A stretch of DNA of 13,465 nt from Clostridiales bacterium DTU023. GTDB taxonomy: Bacteria > Bacillota > Clostridia > Saccharofermentanales > DTU023. The position numbers and the translations under genes are program-made. The stretch is taken from positions 1 through 13,465 of the forward strand of contig LFTF01000124.1 of the NCBI GenBank assembly GCA_001512945.1. Reading direction: 5' to 3'. Below the pieces are notes generated by a model. That model made no database searches, was not told where the DNA came from, and saw only the letters and a list, made by a program, of their open reading frames with translations. Shown one piece after another: positions 1 to 6,566 of the stretch. Position 1 is the stretch's first letter. Each line of letters starts with the position of its first letter.

Positions 1-1
1 A

Positions 2-841
2 CCGGGCGATGCGTATCAACCGTTCGGGGAACACTGGAGTGTGACACTTGCTTACACGCGCGCGCTGTTGGAAGGTTATCGCGCATTTGGCGGAAAAACA
101 TTGGCAGGACTAATCGAAGTTCAATCAACGCAGCTACTGCCATTATTTAAAGATAATAAAACGGCCGGCGAACTTGTGGCCGGCCCCAAGATGCTTCTCG
201 GATATGACGAATGGGAAGATCCGCCGCCTGGCGATATCCCTGAACCGGGTGATGATCCGCCCGTAGAAACCGCATCGGGCACCTACCTGGCCGATATCGA
301 TCTCTGGGCACTGTATGCTCTATCACGTTTTGATCCGGGATGGGCGCCTATCGCGTCGTTCTGGCACAAAGCCGTCGCAGAATCAAGACTCGACAGCGAA
401 TTACCTCTTTACGCCTCGGCCATAGAACAGGGCAAAGATACATATCTGGCCGTCACGGGTGGGGGTCTTTGTTCGCAGACTAGAGAGCAGCTCGAGATTG
501 CTCTGCATCTGGCGGAAGTCGGTACGGTTGATCACGATTTCATCTCGTTTATCCGGTCACAACTTCGTGACAGCAAGCGGCTTCCTGTCGGCTGGAATCC
601 GGTGACGGGTGGAGCTCAGGGAGGATTTGCCGTGCCAGCCGATTACGGTATGTCCCTATCACTGGGACGTGCGTCGGGTGATACACTTCTCGCGGATTCG
701 GCGCGTGAGGTCATGATGTATTCGTATGCTTCGAGTACAACAAGTGACATTTTCGGAGGTTGGTTTCGACCGGGAGAGTCTACCAGGACGTTTAAACTGG
801 TGGCAGAAGACAATACGGTCGTCTTACTCGCGCTTCGTTGA
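2..841 (+). CDS. C-terminal part of a possible six-hairpin glycosidase-like protein (5' end outside window)
   Basis: The frame is open from the left edge to a TGA at 839-841, so 279 C-terminal residues are seen. A GTG at 41 is only an internal codon: the frame reads on upstream of it with no ribosome binding site. The visible part is rich in Trp, Tyr and Leu and has helix-like stretches such as ADIDLWALYALSRFD, followed by GWNPVTGGAQGGFAVPADYG and a Thr/Ser-rich end. This helix-and-aromatic pattern recalls alpha/alpha six-hairpin glycosidases (GH8-like clan), but I cannot name catalytic acids with confidence. An acidic, proline-rich segment (DEWEDPPPGDIPEPGDDPP, coded near 209-265) looks like an exposed loop or linker. 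No membrane segment is seen in this part; a signal peptide, if any, lies outside. The next gene, pta, has its own promoter. Coding status is reasonably sure, the family is a guess. Confidence 0.7.
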   Translation, partial: PGDAYQPFGEHWSVTLAYTRALLEGYRAFGGKTLAGLIEVQSTQLLPLFKDNKTAGELVAGPKMLLGYDEWEDPPPGDIPEPGDDPPVETASGTYLADIDLWALYALSRFDPGWAPIASFWHKAVAESRLDSELPLYASAIEQGKDTYLAVTGGGLCSQTREQLEIALHLAEVGTVDHDFISFIRSQLRDSKRLPVGWNPVTGGAQGGFAVPADYGMSLSLGRASGDTLLADSAREVMMYSYASSTTSDIFGGWFRPGESTRTFKLVAEDNTVVLLALR

Positions 842-846
842 GTCTA

Positions 847-855
847 TGCTATAAT
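847..855 (+). promoter_or_regulatory. Extended -10 promoter for the pta operon
   Basis: TGCTATAAT is a perfect extended -10 element (TGnTATAAT) five bases after the stop codon of the preceding gene. No convincing -35 hexamer lies 16-18 bases upstream, which is usual for extended -10 promoters. Transcription would begin near 862, giving a leader of about 128 nt before pta. The same nine bases occur in front of glgP. Confidence 0.6.
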
Positions 856-858
856 TTC

Positions 859-938
859 CAATGGTCTTTTGTCGGAATACTGATGGAATTAAATGTTTGA
901 AAAGCTGTTTGAGCGCCATGAAAATCCGATGACCATTG
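859..938 (+). promoter_or_regulatory. Long inverted repeat in the pta leader (candidate RNA stem-loop)
   Basis: CAATGGTC (859-866) is exactly complementary to GACCATTG (931-938). Inside it, GTCGG (871-875) pairs with CCGAT (926-930) using one G-U pair, leaving a four-T bulge (867-870). The predicted transcript starts near 862, so a few of the outermost pairs may be lost. The loop contains the start of a 22-codon reading frame. I do not recognise a known riboswitch class. Structure is inferred by eye only. Confidence 0.4.
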
Positions 939-961
939 TGCAAGCGTTTTGCAATAGTTGA
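893..961 (+). CDS. Possible 22-residue leader peptide upstream of pta
   Basis: An ATG at 893 opens a frame of 22 codons ending in TGA at 959-961. The product would begin MFEKLFERHENP and end FCNS. It lies wholly inside the predicted pta leader, starts within the loop of the long inverted repeat and runs through its 3' arm (931-938), so ribosomes on it would affect the stem. Against it: the upstream sequence (TGATGGAATTAA) has only a weak Shine-Dalgarno match, and short frames arise by chance. There is no run of codons for one amino acid, so it is not a classical biosynthetic attenuator. Confidence 0.2.
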   Translation: MFEKLFERHENPMTIVQAFCNS

Positions 962-989
962 ATAAATGACAGGGATTGTGAGAGTTGAT

Positions 990-1991
990 ATGAATTTCAT
1001 GGAGCGTGTACTCAGTAGGGTACGCAGTGAGAGAAAAACAATCGTGCTACCGGAAGTCAGCGACCGACGTGTTCTAGAGGCGGCATCCCTTGCGACAGCA
1101 GAGGGAATTGCAGATATTATCCTGATTGGCTGTTGTGACGATGTCGCGATGAATTTTCCCGACATCAGTTTAGAAGGCGTGACCTTCATTGAGCCCGCTT
1201 CATATAGCCGTTTCAACGAAATGACCCAAACACTGTATGAGCTGCGCAAGCATAAGGGAATGACGGAAGAGAAAGCGAAGGCAGCCATGCTTGATCCGAC
1301 GACTTTTGGCATGATGCTTGTCAAGATCGGGATTGCGGATGGCCTTGTCTCTGGCGCTGTGAACACTACTGCAGATACATTGAGACCGGCACTTCAGATT
1401 TTGAAGACCAAACCAGGTACCAAGCTCGTATCCGCATACATTCTCATGATTGTGCCTGCCAGTGAATCGGCAGGCGAGAGGATGTTTCTGATGTCGGACT
1501 GCGCGCTGAACGTCAACCCGTCAGCCGAAGAACTTGCTGAGATCGCCGTGGCGTCAGCAGGGACTTGGCAGTCTCTCACAGGCACGGAGCCACGCATCGC
1601 GCTGCTTTCTTATTCAAGCCTTGGGAGCGGTATTGGCGAATGGCCAGAAAAGGTAGCCCAGGCAACACGATTGGCGCGTGAAAAGGCGCCTGGCTTTCTC
1701 TTTGAGGGGGAGTTACAGGTGGATGCCGCCATCGTTCCGGAGGTCGCGGCGATGAAGGCAAAAGGCAGTCTCGTCGCGGGCACAGCTAATTGTCTGATTT
1801 TTCCCGACTTGAATGCGGGTAACATAGGCTACAAACTCGTCGAACGTCTCGCAAACGCAAAGGCATACGGGCCGATGCTGCAAGGCATCGCCAAACCTGT
1901 CAATGATCTTTCGCGCGGGTGCAGAACGTCCGATATAGTTGGCGTCATTGCACTGACGGCGCTGCAGTCCATCGAATGCATCCGAGTGTGA
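990..1991 (+). CDS. pta: Phosphate acetyltransferase (phosphotransacetylase)
   Basis: Converts acetyl-CoA and phosphate to acetyl phosphate and CoA in the cytoplasm, feeding acetate kinase next door. From the ATG at 990 the product has 333 residues, a normal length for the short Pta type that lacks the N-terminal DRTGG/AAA-like domains. An in-frame ATG at 966 would add MTGIVRVD, but it has no ribosome binding site, whereas MNFMERVLSRVRSERKTIVLPE aligns with the usual family N-terminus; GAGAG at 980-984 is a weak binding site. Family landmarks are present: YELRKHKG (83-90, Arg86), VSGAVNTTADTLRPALQI (120-137, Arg132), GELQVDAAIVP (240-250), FPDLNAGNIGYK (271-282) and KPVNDLSRG (302-310, with Ser308 and Arg309). 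These correspond to the CoA and phosphate site residues known from Methanosarcina Pta. First gene of the probable pta-ackA-proS-murI-DUF1934 operon. Confidence 0.96.
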   Translation: MNFMERVLSRVRSERKTIVLPEVSDRRVLEAASLATAEGIADIILIGCCDDVAMNFPDISLEGVTFIEPASYSRFNEMTQTLYELRKHKGMTEEKAKAAMLDPTTFGMMLVKIGIADGLVSGAVNTTADTLRPALQILKTKPGTKLVSAYILMIVPASESAGERMFLMSDCALNVNPSAEELAEIAVASAGTWQSLTGTEPRIALLSYSSLGSGIGEWPEKVAQATRLAREKAPGFLFEGELQVDAAIVPEVAAMKAKGSLVAGTANCLIFPDLNAGNIGYKLVERLANAKAYGPMLQGIAKPVNDLSRGCRTSDIVGVIALTALQSIECIRV

Positions 1992-2042
1992 CGCACGCTC
2001 GTGAAATATAAAGTAATAAAAAAAGCTTAAGGAGCACAATTA

Positions 2043-3257
2043 ATGTTAATTCTTGTTATCAATTCAGGCAGTTCATCATTGAAGTACCAACTCATCGACT
2101 GTGAAGACAGGTCCGTGCATGCCAAGGGTATGTGCGAGCGTATCGGTATTGACGATCCCATTTTTAAGCACGAAGATGCGAATGGGTACAAGATTAAAGA
2201 GCCGCGTGAGATGAAAACGCATGGGGACGCTGTCCGAATTATGCTTGAGACGCTTCTCGACCCCGAACACCCGGTGATCGGGTCACTCGATGAGATCGCC
2301 GCTGTCGGTCACCGCGTCGTCCACGGAGGGCCGTACTTCTCTGAGTCTGTCCTTATTACAGATGAGCACAAAGAAGCCATCCGCATGTGTTACGAGTGGT
2401 GTCCGCTTCACAACCGTGCCAATCTGGCTGGCATCGAAGTCTGTGAAGAGGCAATGCCGGGGATTCCCCAGGTGGGCGTATTTGATACAGCATTCCACCA
2501 GACGATGCCGCCTGAGGCTTACATGTACGGTATTCCTTACAACTATTACGAAGAAAACGCAATTCGTCGTTACGGCTTTCATGGAACGTCACACGAGTTT
2601 GTTTCGCGTCGCGCGGCAGAAATGACAAAGCATGATCCTGAGACTTACCGTCTGATTACATGCCATTTAGGCAATGGCGCATCATTCTGTGCGATCAAAG
2701 GTGGCAAGGTCATTGACACATCCATGGGGTTGACTCCCCTTGAAGGCATTATGATGGGTACCCGCTGCGGCAGTATCGATCCCGCGATCGTACTCGCCAT
2801 CGGAAGGCTTGGCAATTTCACGCCTGACCAAGTCGACGACATCCTGAACAAGGAAAGTGGTGTGCTAGGCATCTCCGGCGTCAGTTCTGATTTCCGTGAT
2901 GTCCAGGACGCGGCGGAAGCGGGCAACGAGCGTGCTCAGCTTGCAATCAAAATGTTCTGCTACCAGGCGGTCAAAATCATGGGGTCATATATCGCCGCGC
3001 TTGGCGGAATCGATACCATTGTCTTTACGGCCGGTATCGGTGAGAACGACGACATTGTCCGCAAGTATATCTGTGATGGTATAAGCTATCGTGGTTTGGT
3101 GATCGACGATGAGCTGAATAAAATCCGCGGCAAGGAAATCGTCCTTTCGACCGAGGAGTCAGCCGTTGAAGTCTTTGTTATTCCAACCAATGAGGAGCTC
3201 TCAATCGCTCTTCAGACAGCGGAAGTACTGGAAATCGAGAAATGCTCCCATCTTTAA
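2043..3257 (+). CDS. ackA: Acetate kinase
   Basis: Transfers phosphate from acetyl phosphate to ADP, giving ATP and acetate; cytoplasmic, and the energy-yielding last step of acetate fermentation. The 404-residue product is full length. It belongs to the ASKHA fold: the phosphate-binding loop INSGSSSLKY is at 6-15. All catalytic landmarks known from Methanosarcina AckA are present at the same numbers: Asn7, Arg91 (GHRVVHGG), Asp148 (VFDTAFH), His180 (YGFHGTSH), His208 (HLGNGAS), Arg241 (MMGTRCGSIDP) and Glu384 (PTNEE). The adenosine site TAGIGEND is at 329-336. The ATG has a good TAAGGAG site (2028-2034) eight bases upstream. It lies 51 nt after pta with no terminator or promoter that I can see between them, so the two are almost certainly co-transcribed. 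Confidence 0.98.
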   Translation: MLILVINSGSSSLKYQLIDCEDRSVHAKGMCERIGIDDPIFKHEDANGYKIKEPREMKTHGDAVRIMLETLLDPEHPVIGSLDEIAAVGHRVVHGGPYFSESVLITDEHKEAIRMCYEWCPLHNRANLAGIEVCEEAMPGIPQVGVFDTAFHQTMPPEAYMYGIPYNYYEENAIRRYGFHGTSHEFVSRRAAEMTKHDPETYRLITCHLGNGASFCAIKGGKVIDTSMGLTPLEGIMMGTRCGSIDPAIVLAIGRLGNFTPDQVDDILNKESGVLGISGVSSDFRDVQDAAEAGNERAQLAIKMFCYQAVKIMGSYIAALGGIDTIVFTAGIGENDDIVRKYICDGISYRGLVIDDELNKIRGKEIVLSTEESAVEVFVIPTNEELSIALQTAEVLEIEKCSHL

Positions 3258-3300
3258 GAACGATATATATGCGCACAGTGATTCGACGTGCGTTACGCAA

Positions 3301-3306
3301 AGGAGG
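3301..3306 (+). promoter_or_regulatory. Ribosome binding site that fixes the proS start at TTG 3315
   Basis: AGGAGG is a perfect Shine-Dalgarno core with eight bases to TTG at 3315. It decides against the upstream in-frame GTG at 3288. Confidence 0.85.
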
Positions 3307-3314
3307 CCGAAGCC

Positions 3315-4754
3315 TTGAGTAAAATCGAAAAAATGGTTCAATCCATCACGCCGCGGGATGATGACTTTGCCCGCTGGTACACAGACATCTGCACGCGTGC
3401 GGAGCTCTGCTCCTATTCGTCGGTTAAGGGATGCATTATTCTGCGTCCCTACGGCTACGCCATCTGGGAACTGATTACAGCGGAGCTTGATCGCCGCTTC
3501 AAGGCGACCGGACACGAGAACGTAATGATGCCGATGTTCATACCGGAAGGGTTGCTTCAAAAGGAGAAAGATCACGTCGAGGGATTTGCGCCTGAGGTGG
3601 CGTGGGTAACCCACGGCGGAGATGAGCAACTCAGTGAGCGGCTCTGTATCCGTCCCACGTCAGAGACGCTCTTCTGTGATCACTACGCAGAGATTATCCA
3701 AAGTTGGCGCGATTTACCGAAGCTGTACAATCAATGGGTTTCTGTCGTGCGGTGGGAGAAGACGACGCGACCGTTCTTGAGGACACGCGAGTTTTTCTGG
3801 CAGGAAGGGCACACAGCCCATGCGACGGCAGAAGAAGCGGTCAAAGAAACACTGGACATGCTTGATCTTTACGCAGAATTTTTTGAGAACGCGCTCGCTA
3901 TTCCGGTTTTGCGCGGATTAAAAAGTGATTCAGAAAAATTTGCCGGCGCAGTCCAGACGTTCACAGTCGAAGCCATGATGCACGATGGCAAAGCACTGCA
4001 GTCGGGGACGACCCATTACCTCGGAGATGGGTTCGCAAAAGCGTTTGACATTCAATTCACTGACAAAGACAACACACTACGCTACGTTCATCAAACATCG
4101 TGGGGCATCTCCTCGCGTTCGATCGGGGGACTGATCATGGTGCACGGCGATGACGAAGGACTCGTTCTGCCTCCGGCTGTGGCGCCCTATCAGGTCGTCG
4201 TCATTCCAATTGCCCAGCATAAAGAGGGCGTACGGGATGAGGCAGTCAAGCTTGTAGAGCAGCTGAAGGCGGTGGGTCTCCGTGTGCTGCTTGATGACAG
4301 TGATCGGATGCCGGGATGGAAATTCTCCGAACACGAGATGAAAGGCGTGCCGATTCGTATCGAGATTGGTCCGCGTGATATCAAGGAAGGCCAGTGCATC
4401 GCCGTTTCGCGCGATAACCGCGAAAAAACCGCTATCTCGTTGCAACAGGTCGCTAAGGAAGTGCCTGTGCTCTTAGCCGAACTTCACAAGCGTATCTATC
4501 AACGTGCAAAGCGGAACCTGGAAGATCGTATTTACGACGTAGATGACTGGGAGAGTTTCGTTGAGACGATGGCAACAGTACCGGGATTTATTCGCGCCGG
4601 ATGGTGCGGTTCCCCTGACTGTGAAGCCAAAGTCAAAGAAGTAACGACGGCAACGTCACGATGTATTTCCGGGCAAGATGTCCCAGAATGTGCGCTCTGT
4701 GTCGTCTGCGGCAAACCGGCTCGTCACAGCGTTTACTGGGGCAAGGCTTACTAG
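3315..4754 (+). CDS. proS: Prolyl-tRNA synthetase, short (eukaryote/archaea-like) type
   Basis: Class II synthetase that charges tRNA-Pro with proline. I choose the TTG at 3315 because a perfect AGGAGG (3301-3306) lies eight bases before it; the frame extends up to a GTG at 3288, but that would place the binding site inside the gene. The 479-residue product begins MSKIEKMVQSITPRDDDFARWY, as in the family. Motif 1 region RPYGYAIWELI (44-54), motif 2 TRPFLRTREFFWQEGH (151-166) and motif 3 GISSRSIGGLIMVHGDDEG (264-282) are clear. The anticodon-binding domain begins near 293. The C-terminal domain has four likely zinc ligands, Cys431, Cys436, Cys462 and Cys465, and ends in KAY; in this type the terminal tyrosine is known to reach the active site. 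The editing (INS) domain of the long bacterial type is absent. It sits 57 nt after ackA, and a small GCGCAC/GTGCGT inverted repeat (3271-3293) precedes it. Confidence 0.97.
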   Translation: MSKIEKMVQSITPRDDDFARWYTDICTRAELCSYSSVKGCIILRPYGYAIWELITAELDRRFKATGHENVMMPMFIPEGLLQKEKDHVEGFAPEVAWVTHGGDEQLSERLCIRPTSETLFCDHYAEIIQSWRDLPKLYNQWVSVVRWEKTTRPFLRTREFFWQEGHTAHATAEEAVKETLDMLDLYAEFFENALAIPVLRGLKSDSEKFAGAVQTFTVEAMMHDGKALQSGTTHYLGDGFAKAFDIQFTDKDNTLRYVHQTSWGISSRSIGGLIMVHGDDEGLVLPPAVAPYQVVVIPIAQHKEGVRDEAVKLVEQLKAVGLRVLLDDSDRMPGWKFSEHEMKGVPIRIEIGPRDIKEGQCIAVSRDNREKTAISLQQVAKEVPVLLAELHKRIYQRAKRNLEDRIYDVDDWESFVETMATVPGFIRAGWCGSPDCEAKVKEVTTATSRCISGQDVPECALCVVCGKPARHSVYWGKAY

Positions 4755-4763
4755 CCAAACCGT

Positions 4764-5681
4764 ATGAATACGTACAGTAAGAAAATGCCGCCTAAGTCTG
4801 CTACGTCAGACGCGCCGATCGGGATTTTTGACTCCGGCATCGGTGGTTTGACCGTGCTCAAAATGCTGCATGAATTACTGCCCGGAGAACACCTGATTTA
4901 TGTTGGTGACCTTGGTCGATCACCGTACGGGACCAAGTCTCCTGATACAGTTAAGCGCTATGCGCGCCAAATAACCCGATATCTCTTGGATCGTGGCGTC
5001 AAACTTATCGTCATCGCGTGTAACACGGCAAGCGCCGTTGCGGGCGATGACGTGTGTCGAGCGGCTTCACCTGTGCCTGTTATAGAGGTTGTAGAGAGCG
5101 GGGCCAATGCCGCGCTGGATGCTGGTCCCGCTGCTACGAGAAAACCCGTCCGGATTGGCGTCCTCGGTACCGAGGCGACGGTAACTAGCGCCATCTATGT
5201 GAATCGGCTGCTGGAGTTGGCGCACGAACGTGGGATGGAAGCACCGGTGATCACACAAAAAGCGTGTCCGCTTTTCGTTCAGCTCGCAGAAGAAGGGCTA
5301 TGGCGAGGGGAAATCCCCGATCTTGTGGCCGCACTTTATCTGAGTGAGATGAGAGCATTTGAACCTGATATCGTTATTTTGGGGTGCACACATTTCCCTC
5401 TGCTTGCGCAAACAATAGCCGCTGCGTTGCCTTCTGAAACGGTTCTGAGCGACTGCGCACCTTCTGTTGCACAGATTGCAAAGAAAATTCTGTGTGATCA
5501 TGGGCTTTCCGCGCCCTCCACACCGGAGGGAAAGATTGAGTTTTACTGCAGCGATTCGGGGCAGGCATTCCGCCGTCGCGCAGAGCGTTTTCTTGACATG
5601 AACATTGATATCGTCCATCATGTTGACTTGGAGTCGTACGAGGACGAGGAGGGCAAGAGTGCTCATACCGGCAGACATTGA
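4764..5681 (+). CDS. murI: Glutamate racemase
   Basis: Interconverts L- and D-glutamate without a cofactor, supplying D-glutamate for peptidoglycan in the cytoplasm. The N-terminal domain carries IGIFDSGIGGLTVLK (19-33) and YVGDLGRSPYGTKS (46-59). The two catalytic cysteines are Cys86 in IACNTASA (84-91) and Cys208 in ILGCTHFPLL (205-214). VLGTEATVTS (133-142) and ACPLFVQLAEEG (167-178) are further family segments. At 305 residues it is slightly long because of an 18-residue hydrophilic N-terminus and a charged tail (SYEDEEGKSAHTGRH). The start is uncertain: ATG 4764 is nine bases after the proS stop and lacks a good binding site, and ATG 4785 (residue 8) is an alternative. Its tail overlaps the next gene by 23 nt, which suggests translational coupling. 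Confidence 0.95.
   Translation: MNTYSKKMPPKSATSDAPIGIFDSGIGGLTVLKMLHELLPGEHLIYVGDLGRSPYGTKSPDTVKRYARQITRYLLDRGVKLIVIACNTASAVAGDDVCRAASPVPVIEVVESGANAALDAGPAATRKPVRIGVLGTEATVTSAIYVNRLLELAHERGMEAPVITQKACPLFVQLAEEGLWRGEIPDLVAALYLSEMRAFEPDIVILGCTHFPLLAQTIAAALPSETVLSDCAPSVAQIAKKILCDHGLSAPSTPEGKIEFYCSDSGQAFRRRAERFLDMNIDIVHHVDLESYEDEEGKSAHTGRH
5646..5653 (+). promoter_or_regulatory. Ribosome binding site within murI for the DUF1934 gene
   Basis: GAGGAGGG lies inside the last codons of murI, six bases from AGGAGG to GTG 5659. It sets the start of the DUF1934 gene and makes the murI overlap functional. Confidence 0.75.
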
Positions 5682-6165
5682 CCGCGATGCGGTTATTTAT
5701 GTGGAAAGCAGCCAATGGGCTGACGGAGAACAGTATGATCCTGTTCGCCTGATGACGCATGGGCATTTTTCGTATGAGCAAGAGCAAGATGTCTGGAATG
5801 TTTCTTACGATGAAAGCGATGCGACTGGTATGCGTGGGACGCATACACGCGTGAGTCTTTACCCCAACGGGCGTATAGTCTTGAGCCGAACAGGTGAAAT
5901 TGAGATGGAACTCGAGTTCATCAAAGGCGGTCAGCGTGTAGAACAGAAATACACGCCTTTCGGGACGATGCGACTCTCTGTTCTGACACATGAAGTCAAG
6001 GGCAGTTTTACTGAGGAGGGCGGTGCCCTCGAAATTGGCTATTCGCTTGGATTTGACAATCGCCATGCCATAAGTACGAATCTGCAGCTTGAAGTCACGG
6101 CTAACCAGCCGACAGAGTACTTGGAACACCGTACACCTTTATCGGGCGGCAAGCACACAAACTGA
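5659..6165 (+). CDS. DUF1934 (YwiB-like) predicted beta-barrel protein
   Basis: The frame is open from upstream, but GTG 5659 is the best start: GAGGAGGG (5646-5653) provides a perfect AGGAGG six bases before it. The product then has 168 residues and overlaps the end of murI by 23 nt. The pattern MTHGHFSYEQEQDVWNVSYDES, GMRGTHTRVSLYPNGRIVLSRTGEI, QKYTPFGTMRLSV and GGALEIGYSLGFDN fits DUF1934, a small calycin-like beta-barrel family of Gram-positive bacteria whose biochemical role is not established. There is no signal peptide or membrane segment, so it is probably cytoplasmic. In this window it is the last gene of the pta operon and is translationally coupled to murI. Family assignment is from sequence pattern and length; I claim no function. 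Confidence 0.8.
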   Translation: MLIPADIDRDAVIYVESSQWADGEQYDPVRLMTHGHFSYEQEQDVWNVSYDESDATGMRGTHTRVSLYPNGRIVLSRTGEIEMELEFIKGGQRVEQKYTPFGTMRLSVLTHEVKGSFTEEGGALEIGYSLGFDNRHAISTNLQLEVTANQPTEYLEHRTPLSGGKHTN

Positions 6166-6172
6166 GACCTGT

Positions 6173-6197
6173 GGCATCATGTGTAACGGTGCCTTTT
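6173..6197 (+). terminator. Weak intrinsic terminator candidate after the DUF1934 gene
   Basis: GGCATC (6173-6178) pairs with GGTGCC (6188-6193) with one G-U pair around a nine-base loop, followed by TTTT (6194-6197). It is eight bases after the stop codon and just before a new promoter, which suits the end of the pta operon. The stem is short, so termination is likely partial. Confidence 0.35.
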
Positions 6198-6266
6198 GAA
6201 ATACCATTTGACAGTTGGTGAAGGTTACACGATAATATCTGAGGCGCACCCGAGAAAGGGTGTAAC
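6181..6266. repeat. Three copies of a 7-bp GTGTAAC motif around the rpmF promoter
   Basis: GTGTAAC occurs at 6181-6187 and 6260-6266, and its complement GTTACAC at 6224-6230. The middle copy occupies the promoter spacer directly before the -10. Copies 1 and 2, and 2 and 3, form inverted pairs. This could be an operator, but the motif matches no regulator site I can name. Confidence 0.4.
6208..6236 (+). promoter_or_regulatory. Near-consensus sigma-A promoter for rpmF
   Basis: TTGACA (6208-6213) is a perfect -35 and GATAAT (6231-6236) a five-of-six -10, with exactly 17 bases between. Transcription should start near 6243, about 57 nt before rpmF. A small hairpin, CACCC (6247-6251) with GGGTG (6258-6262), would form at the very 5' end of the mRNA. 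Three copies of a GTGTAAC motif surround the promoter; see findings. Confidence 0.8.
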
Positions 6267-6299
6267 AATAAATCATTTTGATCTGGGGGAGGTGTACCG

Positions 6300-6485
6300 A
6301 TGGCTGTACCAAAACGCAAATGGTCCAAACAAAGATCGCGCACGCATCGCGCAAACTGGAAAATTAAGCCTGTGAGTCTTGTGCGTTGCCCGCAGTGTCA
6401 CGCGCTCAAAGTGCCGCATCGCATGTGTAAAGCATGCGGATACTACGCGGGGCGCGAAGTCATTCCTGCTCGCGACGAGAAGTAG
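6300..6485 (+). CDS. rpmF: Large ribosomal subunit protein bL32
   Basis: A 61-residue basic protein of the 50S subunit. The N-terminus MAVPKRKWSKQRSRTHRANW is typical of L32. Four cysteines, Cys30, Cys33, Cys43 and Cys46 (CPQC and CKAC), form the zinc-ribbon of the C+ type rather than a cysteine-less paralogue. The ATG follows GGGGGAGG (6285-6292) with seven bases between. It has its own strong promoter and is followed 28 bases after the stop by a terminator candidate, so it probably makes mainly a single-gene message. In many Clostridia rpmF follows a DUF177 (YceD) gene and precedes plsX; neither is here. Confidence 0.97.
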   Translation: MAVPKRKWSKQRSRTHRANWKIKPVSLVRCPQCHALKVPHRMCKACGYYAGREVIPARDEK

Positions 6486-6513
6486 TAGGAGTTTCCAAAG
6501 CTCGGACATAAGG

Positions 6514-6542
6514 AGCAGCGCGCCCGAGGCACGTTGCTTTTT
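6514..6542 (+). terminator. Intrinsic terminator between rpmF and der
   Basis: AGCAGCG (6514-6520) pairs with CGTTGCT (6532-6538), with one G-U pair; after a C/A mismatch, GCC (6522-6524) pairs with GGC (6528-6530) around a CGA loop. Five T follow (6538-6542), then GTT. The position, 28 bases after rpmF, fits. I see no promoter between it and der, so der may depend on read-through. Confidence 0.6.
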
Positions 6543-6566
6543 GTTCGTTTAGAAGAGAGAATACGT

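Noticed and set aside
966..989. ATG at 966 as the pta start
   Set aside because: It has no ribosome binding site and adds eight residues not expected in the family; ATG 990 gives the usual N-terminus and the usual residue spacing.
824..1366. Long minus-strand open frame opposite the pta leader and pta
   Set aside because: Mirror frame of pta codons: no ribosome binding site, low-complexity Ser/Arg/Ile composition, and no family resemblance.
3288..3314. GTG at 3288 as the proS start
   Set aside because: The perfect AGGAGG at 3301-3306 would lie inside the gene; TTG 3315 is correctly spaced and the protein then begins as in the family.
3258..3314. T-box or other tRNA-sensing leader before proS
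   Set aside because: The gap is only 57 nt and has just one small hairpin; no T-box sequence or specifier loop could fit.
5605..5658. Upstream in-frame ATG at 5605 for the DUF1934 gene
   Set aside because: It would add 18 residues rich in Arg and Thr read from murI codons, with no binding site, while GTG 5659 has a perfect one.
5374..6129. 251-codon minus-strand frame opposite murI and the DUF1934 gene
   Set aside because: It covers two genes supported by family motifs; its product is Arg/His/Cys-rich and looks like antisense translation.
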